Below are positions 1-7,713 of a stretch of 20,807 bases of DNA, one piece after another. This DNA comes from a bacterium. GTDB taxonomy: Bacteria > Hydrogenedentota > Hydrogenedentia > Hydrogenedentiales > SLHB01. Every line of letters begins with the position of its first letter. The stretch's first letter is position 1. A program made the translations under genes and the position numbers. The notes beneath the pieces are model-generated. The model was not told the origin of the DNA and ran no database searches. It worked only from the letters and a program-made list of their open reading frames with translations. The DNA is taken from assembly GCA_024231375.1 (NCBI GenBank), contig JAAEQP010000082.1:1-20807 (forward strand). Reading direction: 5' to 3'.

Positions 1-7
1 GACAAAC

Positions 8-72
8 GGGGACTGCCAAGCTCTTGCGTCCCATTATTGCCCTTCTTAGGGCGACAATGGGTGGCTGTCCCC
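8..72. repeat. Imperfect long hairpin, REP-like, in the left-edge intergenic region
   Basis: The outer arms at 8-17 (ggggactgcc) and 63-72 (ggctgtcccc) are complementary at 9 of 10 positions. The inner arms at 30-42 (cccattattgccc) and 49-61 (gggcgacaatggg) pair at 11 of 13 positions, with both mismatches of the G-U wobble type, around a 6-base loop. The left side carries 12 extra unpaired bases between its two stems. It lies downstream of the glycosyltransferase stop. No U-run follows on the minus strand, so a standard intrinsic terminator is not clear. A dispersed REP-like repeat is an alternative. Function is inferred only from structure. Confidence 0.45.
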
Positions 73-143
73 AGGTTATCGCGGCCTGCGCGCGGGAGAA
101 TGCCACTTTTTCAACAACCTCACTGTCCCTGGTCTCTTCTGAT

Positions 144-1352
144 TTAGGCATAGACCGATTTGAGATAGACCTCCAACGCCTTCAACCGATGGGCGTGCGT
201 GTGATGGGCCGCGATGCGCCGTTGGGCAGCCCGAACGAGGGCGGCCCGCTCGTCCGGACGCGCGAGATAGTAGCGGACCTTGTCCTCCAGTTCCTCCAAC
301 GAGGCGTACGTCACGACCTCTGAGTCAGGGTCAAAGAACTCGTCAAGATCACCCTGCCGGTCGCTGATGAGGAAGCCTCCGGCGGCGGGACAGTCGAACA
401 CGCGTTGGTTGACGGCCGACCCCATTTGCAGGCTGGTCGTGTTGAGGTTGATGGCAGTCCCTCGGTAGAAGGGCGCAAGCGCGTCGAAATAGCCCACCTT
501 ACCCCCGCATCGACTGTGAACCTGGGTCCATTCTTCATCGCCCCGGACTTCGAGTCCCAGGTGGTCCAACGCCGCCGCCAGCCCGAGCCGGAGCCGTTTG
601 GTGGCCTCGTACACCATGCACAGCTCCACGTGACGGCGGTCGCGCACGCTGCACTGCGCCAGAATCTCCGGGGCGACAATCCTCTCCACACCCTCCGCAA
701 AAGCCTCCCGTGTGACCCGACCTTCGTCGAATGCCGCACGAACAGCGCGAGCAACCTCGGGCACGGCGTCGTCCAGTTTCTCCCACGCCTGCGCGGCCAG
801 TTGGATCATGGAGATGCCCACAAAACCAAGGTCTCGCTCGAACACCGTCGCGGGATCGCCATTGAAAATGTGGGGGTCGGTGGCCAAGGGCATGAAGTGG
901 ACATGCTGAAACCCAAGCGACCTCAAGTGCCCCGTGTAGGCGCGCTCCCATACCGCCGCCACGGCGCAATCCGACAGGTGCAGCTTGCGGTCGTACAGAA
1001 TCATGCGGGGCGTGTCGGTGAACCAACTGACGTACGGGATGCGCGCATCCTCGAAGAATCGCGCGAACAGCCCTTCCACATCCATGCCCGCATAGTTCGA
1101 GGCCATCACGAAATGGGGTTTGAACTCGCCAACCGCCGTGAACAGCGCCTTCACATCGTCGCGCGTGAGGTTACCGGTGATGACCGAAGGGACCGTGGTT
1201 GTTTCCCAACCGAGTTGCGCCGCGGCACGCTTCCACGACTGCTCAAAGAAGTAATCGGCCGTCAGGATGAGCATGCGGGTTGGACCCGCGAACCGCGGAT
1301 AGTCCAGAATCCGGCTGAAGCCGGGCGATATGTTGAGACGCGCTTGTTTCAT
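144..1352 (-). CDS. CgeB-like glycosyltransferase
   Basis: A 402-residue cytoplasmic protein that I assign to the CgeB/DUF3880 group of GT-B glycosyltransferases, which probably transfer a sugar from a nucleotide sugar to an unknown acceptor. The N-terminal half has a Rossmann-like half with FKPHFVMASNYAGMDVEG and IPYVSWFTDTP. The C-terminal half has the family's typical stretch, QRVFDCPAAGGFLISDR followed by a D-E-F-F segment and a helical end. No signal peptide or membrane segment is visible. The start is uncertain: a TTG at 1373, the ATG at 1352 (chosen) and an ATG at 1274 are all in frame, and none has a good ribosome binding site. It follows the VWA gene on the same strand after 41 bp, so co-transcription is plausible. 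The acceptor (surface polysaccharide or protein) cannot be read from sequence. Confidence 0.8.
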   Translation of the reverse strand: MKQARLNISPGFSRILDYPRFAGPTRMLILTADYFFEQSWKRAAAQLGWETTTVPSVITGNLTRDDVKALFTAVGEFKPHFVMASNYAGMDVEGLFARFFEDARIPYVSWFTDTPRMILYDRKLHLSDCAVAAVWERAYTGHLRSLGFQHVHFMPLATDPHIFNGDPATVFERDLGFVGISMIQLAAQAWEKLDDAVPEVARAVRAAFDEGRVTREAFAEGVERIVAPEILAQCSVRDRRHVELCMVYEATKRLRLGLAAALDHLGLEVRGDEEWTQVHSRCGGKVGYFDALAPFYRGTAINLNTTSLQMGSAVNQRVFDCPAAGGFLISDRQGDLDEFFDPDSEVVTYASLEELEDKVRYYLARPDERAALVRAAQRRIAAHHTHAHRLKALEVYLKSVYA

Positions 1353-1393
1353 AACGTGATGGTAGCAGGACAACGGCGTGCCGCTCTATTCAA

Positions 1394-4300
1394 TCACTGC
1401 CTCCACCGCGTGCTTCGGCCTCGCGAACTCCCGCTGGAACGCCCCGAACCCGATCCACCGGCCCCCGTCGCAGCCGACTGAGCCCGCCCAACCCCCTTCA
1501 ACACCACGCTGAAGATGGCCACCATCGCGGCCGCCCCCATCAGGATGATCGTGGCATAGAGCAGATAGGGCGGGTTGTTCTTGCGCCACACCTCTGCCCG
1601 ATGACGGCGGATCGCGAGCTTGACCGTGGCCACGATGGCCTGCGGCAACTGGCCAGCGCCTTTGACGCGGACGGTCCGGCCGTCCGTCGCGCTTGCGAGT
1701 CGCCCCATGGCGGCCACGGCGGGGTCGGTCCAGGAGGATCCTTGGCGCGGCGTGAGCAAGGGGTAGACGTGAACCGGGTCAAGCTCCTCAGCACGACGGG
1801 CCACGTCATCGAGTGTTCTGCCCTCGAAATCGGGATCGTGGGGAGGCCCATCGCACATGGGAATGGCAACTTTCGCGGCCCCGTGACGCCATCCCATGGC
1901 GACCGCTTGTCCGTTTCCATCGGCGCGGGCGTCCATGGCACACATCAGTGCCGCATACAGGTCCTCGGCGTAGTCTCCGCCCCCAGTCACTTCGATGGCG
2001 TCGATGGCATCCTGAATGGCCTGTTCGTCGCCGGTAAGAGGCCACGCATTGAGCCAACCCGACTTGGCGTCGGCCACGTTGTCCCCGTACGTGACAAGCC
2101 CCACCTGGAGCGAGATGTTGTTGGTGTCGCAATGCTTCGTGAGTGAATCGATGATCTGCGCGGAACTCTGCTTCACAGTGGCGATATCATCAGCCATTGA
2201 CCCAGTCTGGTCGATCACGAAGACGACGTCCAGGATGCCTTGAGAGGTGGGCGGCTCGGGCGGCAGCGGCTGTTCGAGCGGCAGGACGCAAAGCCCCGCC
2301 ACACGCGGACTATCCTCGAACTGGATTGCCGCACAGGCCGCCATCGAGCCAGTCGCTGTTCTTTCCTGCCAGAGGTCGACCCTCCCCGGCTTGCAGCGGT
2401 AGAGGTCATCCGGCCATCCGCACAGCCCCGAATAGGGATCAACTGCGAAGGCCACAACCGCAGACGAAGGGTCGTCCAGCAAATCGCTCATGGCAGCCGC
2501 ATCCGGGTTCGATCCCGGGAAGCCATCCAGCGCTTCGCGCACCATGTTGGCAATAGCGCCACGCTTGCCCGTGAGGATGCCACTGACAAGCTGCGTCTCC
2601 ACTGACTGCTTCGCTTTTCCGGAATCAACACCTGATGCGGGACCAACACCGAAGACACGGATTGTATCGACGTCGATCTCGATGGTGGGGTCGAGCGACT
2701 CCTGAGTCCAGAAGGCCGCCTGTGCCGATCCGGTCGCTCGCACTGCGGCCAGCATGTCACTCAGAGGGGCTCGCCCGAGCAGGGAGCTCCGATGTCTGTG
2801 TGTGAACGCGAACCCGGCGGGGCCGCCCGACGCAGCGACGACCTCCTCCCAAGGCCCGATTGGCGCAGTGATGACGCCCGCTGAGGTATGCACGGATACG
2901 TCAGCCGGGTTACTCACGACGATCGCCACGGGCGCAACACCAACAGCGCTCACGACGAAGGTGTATAGGCCTGGCTCTGCGGAACGGCACTCCAGTTCAC
3001 GCGAGAACTCGCCGCGAGCATCTGTAGCGCCCCCTTCAATGACAGTTTCATTGACGGAATCCTCGATCGTTACCTCCACGCCTTCCAGGGGGAGGCCATC
3101 GGCGGCCAGCGCGACGCCGTGCAAACGAGTGCGCCACGTGCCGCGCTCCAGCACGAGCGGTTCGGCGGTGGCGATGATCTTGCCGACCTCCGGTCGCCAG
3201 GGGAGCGGACGCACCTCCCGGACACTGTGGGCCAGTTTCAGCATGTGCGGTGCCGTTGCATTCGTTAGCTTGGCCCTGGACTCGGCGAAGGCGTCCGCCA
3301 TGGCCTCCAAGGCATCTATGTTCCGGTCGATCGCGCCGGGCTCCGTGAGAACGTTCTCGTGGATCCAGGCGAGCAACTCCCCACCAAGATCCCCCGTGCG
3401 ATTGATCTCGATGACCGCTGCTTGCAGCCTCAGGGCCATCTCGATGTCAATCGTGGCAAGGCTGACGTTCGTCGCCAGCTTATGTGCCGACTCTGGTGTG
3501 GGGCTCCTCCGGAAAGCGGCGAGGTCCTCTTCACACATATGCGCTATATCGCGAGCCGCGTGGGCATGGTAGAAGGCCTGTATGAGCAAGACACGCATTA
3601 TCTCGCACTTCTCGTCACTGAAAGCCATCTTCAGCACGGAAGGACCGACTTCTATTCCAAACGTCAGCAACTGCTGGCAGCGTGCGACCTGGAAGAACTT
3701 GCCATAGTCCTTGATAGCATTCAGGTCACCCATCTGAATGTGGGCCATCTGCTGCGCCCCCATGGTCAACTTGAATGTCTCCCACGCATCGTCATACTCC
3801 TCGGCGGTCTTCAGGACCTCTAGGAATGTGATGCCGCTGTCCCCCAGCGAGACTGTTGTTTCCGCCCAGGACGATGGTCCTCTTACCCGAAGAAGCATGT
3901 CGTCCGTCTCTTTCATCAACGAGGAGGTCTCAACATGAACGGACCCGATCCGCTCCAGAAGCACGCCATACGTGACCTCTGCTTTCGTCTGTCCGTCGCG
4001 AAGAGATATGGCTTTGGCACCTTCCGAGACAACCCAGAAGAGCTTCTTCACGGGGGTACCGGCTCCCAAGCCCCCGACGATCTCGTGCACATGCCCGGTC
4101 ATCTCAACGAGGAGGGCTCCCTCAACATTGGGCTCCAAATCCCGGATCACGTTCTCACTCTTCTTGAGAATGCCGCCGGTTCCTTGAGACATGGCCTTGG
4201 CAAGTCCGCGATCCCGTCGTTCCTTCTCCCGGAAGTAGAGTCCGTGGGCCACCCCGCGATGGGCAAATCCCTCGCCGGCCAATCGGTCGTAGACATAGAG

Positions 4301-4522
4301 AACGACGAAGGGGAACTCGTCATCGGTCGAACCAGGGACCTCCACGGCGACAAGCGCGTGCTGCCCATCGGCGCAGGTATGCACGTCGGAGCTTCCGTGT
4401 TCCCGTCCGAGTTGCTCCGCCAGACTGCGAAGTTCGTCAGCGTCAGGAAGTGATTGCGCCGCGACGTGCAGCGCCGGAACCAACAAGAACAGAGTGAGCG
4501 TTACCAAGAGGCGCTTCGACAT
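1394..4522 (-). CDS. Exported VWA-domain protein with C-terminal membrane anchor
   Basis: A 1042-residue protein. Residues 1-22 form a signal peptide (MSKRLLVTLTLFLLVPALHV, then AAQS). Residues of about 23-460 are an unrecognised, largely helical region. About 464-525 looks like a carboxypeptidase-regulatory or Ig-like beta domain (LEGVEVTIEDS). About 765-945 is a von Willebrand factor A domain with a MIDAS metal site: D771-Q-T773-G-S775, T811 in LVTYGD and D850 in GGGDYAED. This is the DxTxS variant of the usual DxSxS. A membrane helix lies at about 984-1008, followed by a Gly/Ser/Arg-rich tail, giving an outside ectodomain and a short inside tail. The ATG at 4522 was chosen because it begins the signal peptide and has GGGGGAC 6 bp upstream; an in-frame extension to 4570 would bury the signal. 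A role in adhesion or surface assembly is inference only. Confidence 0.8.
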   Translation of the reverse strand: MSKRLLVTLTLFLLVPALHVAAQSLPDADELRSLAEQLGREHGSSDVHTCADGQHALVAVEVPGSTDDEFPFVVLYVYDRLAGEGFAHRGVAHGLYFREKERRDRGLAKAMSQGTGGILKKSENVIRDLEPNVEGALLVEMTGHVHEIVGGLGAGTPVKKLFWVVSEGAKAISLRDGQTKAEVTYGVLLERIGSVHVETSSLMKETDDMLLRVRGPSSWAETTVSLGDSGITFLEVLKTAEEYDDAWETFKLTMGAQQMAHIQMGDLNAIKDYGKFFQVARCQQLLTFGIEVGPSVLKMAFSDEKCEIMRVLLIQAFYHAHAARDIAHMCEEDLAAFRRSPTPESAHKLATNVSLATIDIEMALRLQAAVIEINRTGDLGGELLAWIHENVLTEPGAIDRNIDALEAMADAFAESRAKLTNATAPHMLKLAHSVREVRPLPWRPEVGKIIATAEPLVLERGTWRTRLHGVALAADGLPLEGVEVTIEDSVNETVIEGGATDARGEFSRELECRSAEPGLYTFVVSAVGVAPVAIVVSNPADVSVHTSAGVITAPIGPWEEVVAASGGPAGFAFTHRHRSSLLGRAPLSDMLAAVRATGSAQAAFWTQESLDPTIEIDVDTIRVFGVGPASGVDSGKAKQSVETQLVSGILTGKRGAIANMVREALDGFPGSNPDAAAMSDLLDDPSSAVVAFAVDPYSGLCGWPDDLYRCKPGRVDLWQERTATGSMAACAAIQFEDSPRVAGLCVLPLEQPLPPEPPTSQGILDVVFVIDQTGSMADDIATVKQSSAQIIDSLTKHCDTNNISLQVGLVTYGDNVADAKSGWLNAWPLTGDEQAIQDAIDAIEVTGGGDYAEDLYAALMCAMDARADGNGQAVAMGWRHGAAKVAIPMCDGPPHDPDFEGRTLDDVARRAEELDPVHVYPLLTPRQGSSWTDPAVAAMGRLASATDGRTVRVKGAGQLPQAIVATVKLAIRRHRAEVWRKNNPPYLLYATIILMGAAAMVAIFSVVLKGVGRAQSAATGAGGSGSGRSSGSSRGRSTRWRQ

Positions 4523-4760
4523 TCTTCGTCCCCCATTCTCTAGACGGCCCACGCACGGAAGATCTGACACCCAGGGTGCAGCACACGCATGCGATCAACT
4601 CAAGCCTCGGAACTAGAAACTGAGCCCCTGCCCAATCGCCTTTATCACTATTCTTAGAGAGCAGTTCGAGTATATGGTGAGTTCCGATATCGGTCAAGCG
4701 CCGCATGCAACCCGACCCTGCACACTTCAATCACGCCAACTTCCGTGCTATAGTCTCGAT
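4523..4760. other. Divergent intergenic region between VWA gene and dprA
   Basis: This 238-bp region separates a minus-strand and a plus-strand gene and must carry promoters for both. A plausible dprA promoter is listed separately. On the minus strand I saw no convincing paired -35/-10 boxes; TTGAGT near 4600 has no good partner. No RNA gene or large hairpin was recognised. Confidence 0.6.
4726..4754 (+). promoter_or_regulatory. Candidate extended -10 promoter for dprA
   Basis: TATAGT at 4749-4754 matches the -10 consensus at 5 of 6 positions and is preceded by TGC, an extended -10 element. A weak -35-like TTCAAT at 4726-4731 lies 17 bp upstream. The expected transcription start, about 7 bp after the -10, falls on or next to the dprA ATG at 4761, which has no ribosome binding site. 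It is a prediction by eye. Confidence 0.45.
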
Positions 4761-5975
4761 ATGCCTTTGACAGAACAGCATCGGGAATGGCTGACGCTGA
4801 CGCTGGTACCCGGCGTGGGCACCGCCATGTTTGTGCGGTTGCTGGCGCGGTTCCGGACGGCGGGCAATGTGCTGCGCACGCCGCGCGCGGCCTTGGCCGA
4901 GGTCGTTGGACCCAAGCTGGCCGACCGCATCGTCCAATACAAAGACGTGGCCGACGTGGACGCCCAGGAACGCGCCATGGACAAGGCGGGCGCGTCGCTC
5001 GTCACCCTCGAAGACCAGGGATACCCCCTGCGCCTGGCTGAAATCTACGATCCGCCGCTCGTGCTGTTCGTACGCGGCGAGTTGGGCGACGACGACCAGC
5101 CCTGTGTCGGCGTGGTCGGCACGCGCCGGGCCAGTCCCTACGGCATTCGCATGGCGGAACAGTTCGGCCGCGAATTGGCGGCACGTGGCATCACCGTGGT
5201 CAGTGGCATGGCGGCCGGCATCGACGCGGCCGCCCATCGCGGCGCCATCGAAGCAGGCGGCCGCACCATCGCCGTCCTCGGCAACGGCGTCGACATCGCC
5301 TATCCCGCCCAGAACGAAGGCCTCATGCACGACATCACCGGCCACGGCTGTGTCGTGTCGCAATTCGCCATGGGCGTGGGACCCTCCAAAGGACATTTCC
5401 CCCATCGCAACCGCATCATCAGCGGCATGAGCCTGGGCACCCTCATCGTGGAGGCCCCCTTGCGGAGCGGCGCATTGATCACGGCGCGCCAAGCCGCCGA
5501 CCAAGGCCGCGAAGTCTTCGCCGTACCCGGCCAAGTGGGCATGGCCAACAGCAGCGGCCCCCACGCCCTCATCCGCGAAGGCGCAAAACTGGTCGAAACG
5601 GTCGACGACATCCTCGTGGAACTGGAACTGCCCGGCACGTGCCGTACGGCGCAGCTTGAGGACGCGCCCTTGTCTACCGGGCACACCGAACCCGACGCCC
5701 CGCCGCAACGTCCAAGCCAACCCGCCCGGACCGGCGCGGCACGAAAGGCAACGTCCGACCCGCACGCGAATACCGCAACGGCAACGGCTCCTCCCCCCGA
5801 GATGTCCAAGACCGAACGTGCGATTCTTCGCGTCATCTCGCAAGACGGGTCCTACGTGGACGAGATCGCCCAGGCCTGCCGCATCCCCGTGTCGGAAGCC
5901 CTGAGTTCACTGACCCTGCTCGAATTGAAGGGATTGGTGCGACAATTCAGCGGCAAACGGTTCGCCCCTCGATGA
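4761..5975 (+). CDS. dprA: DNA-processing protein DprA
   Basis: A 404-residue cytoplasmic protein. DprA binds incoming single-stranded DNA and loads RecA during natural transformation. Residues of about 1-100 form the N-terminal helical SAM/HhH-like domain (TLVPGVGTAMFVRLLARF). The Rossmann-like DprA core follows, with VGVVGTRRASPYG near 115, SGMAAGID near 148, FPHRNRIISGMS near 213 and GALITA near 237. A Pro/Ala/Thr-rich linker at about 300-345 joins a C-terminal winged-helix domain from 348. The start is set at the ATG where homology begins; an upstream in-frame ATG at 4674 adds 29 residues that look non-coding. There is no Shine-Dalgarno sequence. Its stop overlaps the lpxK start by 4 bp. 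No other competence gene is in view, so a role in transformation is from family knowledge. Confidence 0.95.
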   Translation: MPLTEQHREWLTLTLVPGVGTAMFVRLLARFRTAGNVLRTPRAALAEVVGPKLADRIVQYKDVADVDAQERAMDKAGASLVTLEDQGYPLRLAEIYDPPLVLFVRGELGDDDQPCVGVVGTRRASPYGIRMAEQFGRELAARGITVVSGMAAGIDAAAHRGAIEAGGRTIAVLGNGVDIAYPAQNEGLMHDITGHGCVVSQFAMGVGPSKGHFPHRNRIISGMSLGTLIVEAPLRSGALITARQAADQGREVFAVPGQVGMANSSGPHALIREGAKLVETVDDILVELELPGTCRTAQLEDAPLSTGHTEPDAPPQRPSQPARTGAARKATSDPHANTATATAPPPEMSKTERAILRVISQDGSYVDEIAQACRIPVSEALSSLTLLELKGLVRQFSGKRFAPR

Positions 5976-7006
5976 AGAACGGTCTCCTATTCAGACTATC
6001 CGAGAAAATCCGGCGAGGGGACCCCGTGCCCTTCCCCATAGGGCCTATCCTCACTGCCGCCACCCCATTGTGGCGGCTGGGCATGTGGAAGCGGGGTCTC
6101 GCACCCAAGATCCGCGTAAAGGCGCGCGTCATCAGTTTTGGCAACATCACCGCGGGCGGCACGGGCAAAACCCCGGCCGTCATCGAACGGGCCCGCACCG
6201 AAGTCGCGGCCGGTCACAAGGTCGCCATTCTCACACGCGGATACGGCACGCGATCAAGCGGCAGCGTGGCCATGTCCCAAGGCGGCAAACGCGAAGTCGA
6301 CACGGACGAATGGTTGGGCGACGAACCCGAATTGATCGCGCGGTGGGTGCCCCAGGTCTTCATCGGCCGCACGCCCAACCGCATCAAGGCAGCCCGCATG
6401 GCCGTTGACGAATACGAATGCGACACCCTCATCCTGGACGACGGCTTTCAGTATCTGAAACTGGAACGGGACGAGAACATCGTCGTCATCGACGCCACCA
6501 ACCCCTTTGGCAACCGCCGGCTGCTGCCGCGAGGCATTCTGCGCGAGCCCTTGACCGGACTGCGCCGCGCCACGCACTTCATCCTCACCCGGTGCGACCA
6601 AGTAAGCGACTGCGAACCCTTGGTGCGCCGGCTTGAGCGGTTCTGCCCTGGCATCCCCATCCGCCTGACACGCCACGCGCCCACCACCCTATGGCGTGTG
6701 CGAGACGGACGCCGCGTGCGCTTGAACGACCTCCGCGGCGCCGAAGTCGAAGCCGCCTGTGCCATCGGCAATCCCGACGGCTTCTTCCGCACCTTACGCA
6801 CCCTCGGCGCCACCATCGTCGAACGCCACCCCTTCCCCGACCACGGAACCATCCCGACAGAAGCCTTCAATTCCGACCGCATGGTCGTCGTCACCGAAAA
6901 AGACGCCGTCCGCATGTCATCCGCATCCGAAAACGTCTACGCCCTCGGCATCGAACTCATGGATCTCGAACAAGACGGTTGGGACTGGTCCAAACAGTGG
7001 GGGTGA
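5972..7006 (+). CDS. lpxK: Tetraacyldisaccharide 4'-kinase LpxK
   Basis: A 344-residue protein. LpxK phosphorylates the 4' position of the tetraacyldisaccharide-1-phosphate lipid A precursor with ATP at the inner face of the inner membrane. The Walker A loop GNITAGGTGKTP is at residues 57-68, ILTRGYGTRSSG lies near 85 and the family signature DDGFQYLKLERDENIVVID lies near 156. An N-terminal hydrophobic/amphipathic stretch (VPFPIGPILTAATPLWRLGM) is typical for membrane association. Length is normal. The ATG overlaps the dprA TGA (ATGA at 5972-5975), which suggests translational coupling. No other lpx gene is in the window. The presence of this gene is the clearest sign that the host makes lipid A. 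Confidence 0.95.
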   Translation: MKNGLLFRLSEKIRRGDPVPFPIGPILTAATPLWRLGMWKRGLAPKIRVKARVISFGNITAGGTGKTPAVIERARTEVAAGHKVAILTRGYGTRSSGSVAMSQGGKREVDTDEWLGDEPELIARWVPQVFIGRTPNRIKAARMAVDEYECDTLILDDGFQYLKLERDENIVVIDATNPFGNRRLLPRGILREPLTGLRRATHFILTRCDQVSDCEPLVRRLERFCPGIPIRLTRHAPTTLWRVRDGRRVRLNDLRGAEVEAACAIGNPDGFFRTLRTLGATIVERHPFPDHGTIPTEAFNSDRMVVVTEKDAVRMSSASENVYALGIELMDLEQDGWDWSKQWG

Positions 7007-7063
7007 GGGGGAAGCTCCCTCCAAGAGACCGGCCGCGAGAACCATACAAGGAGTACGTACCGA

Positions 7064-7633
7064 ATGAAGAAGTTGCGACTGGACTGTTGCGCGGCCATGG
7101 TGTGTTTGGCACTGGCGTTGGGCTGTTCCCCTTCTCTTGAAGAGTCTATCCTGTACGACGATGAAGCGGCGTTCGAGAAGGCACTTCAAGGCAATCCGTC
7201 GTCTTCGGTCCTAGCCGAAGCGCTACACACCGCCCTTGGGACCGGCAATGCCGAATTCGCGAAGCGACTCATCGACTCTGGGGCGAATGTGGACTGGAAG
7301 ACGGACCTGGGCACTCCCCTGCTGTCGATTCTGGCTCATGAGGGGAACTGTCAGATGGTTGAATTGCTGCTCGAAGAAGGCGCCGATCCAAATGCAGCCG
7401 ACACGTTCGCCCAAACGCCTCTCCATATACTGCTTTTTGAATACCGTGGCAGTGATGAAGACAGGACCATCCTTGGCCTCCTGCTGGAGCACGGGGCAGA
7501 CCCCTCGTTAAGAACCCGCAACAAGCTCGAACGGGACGCCTTCGAGATCGTGGAACACCGGGAACTCCAGGAAATATTGCCCCTGCTGGAAGCCGCGAGA
7601 ACGCGAACAGATTCCGACGAGGGTGGTTCGTAG
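7064..7633 (+). CDS. Ankyrin-repeat lipoprotein
   Basis: A 189-residue predicted lipoprotein. A short signal peptide ends in the lipobox LALGC, making Cys21 the likely lipidated residue. Residues of about 48-176 hold three to four ankyrin repeats, recognisable from FAKRLIDSGANVDWKTDLGT, MVELLLEEGADPNAADTFAQ and LGLLLEHGADPSLRTRN. Ankyrin repeats bind other proteins, so a periplasmic or outer-membrane binding role is likely, but the partner is unknown. A good ribosome binding site, AAGGAG at 7048-7053, lies 10 bp before the ATG. It follows lpxK after 57 bp on the same strand and is probably co-transcribed. Codon use looks less GC-rich than in dprA and lpxK. Confidence 0.8.
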   Translation: MKKLRLDCCAAMVCLALALGCSPSLEESILYDDEAAFEKALQGNPSSSVLAEALHTALGTGNAEFAKRLIDSGANVDWKTDLGTPLLSILAHEGNCQMVELLLEEGADPNAADTFAQTPLHILLFEYRGSDEDRTILGLLLEHGADPSLRTRNKLERDAFEIVEHRELQEILPLLEAARTRTDSDEGGS

Positions 7634-7713
7634 AGATTCGCGGCGTGCTCGTTCGGTGCTCTGCCCAATGAAGACCAAGGATGCAGCGGAATGTCACTTC
7701 CCGCCTTCACTGC

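Noticed and set aside
405..1481. Long plus-strand open frame opposite the glycosyltransferase
   Set aside because: It is antisense to a gene with recognisable CgeB motifs and extends past its end into the VWA gene. It shows no family motifs and no start signal.
4674..4760. N-terminal extension of dprA from an upstream ATG
   Set aside because: The 29 added residues do not look like DprA, and the promoter-like sequence lies within them.
4731..5843. 370-residue minus-strand frame opposite dprA
   Set aside because: It is a GC-rich shadow rich in Ala, Gly and His, and lies wholly over the clear DprA gene.
7686..7704. Hairpin gcggaa/ttcccgc as a bidirectional terminator between convergent genes
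   Set aside because: The short stem has a bulge and no T-run on either strand, so it is not convincing.
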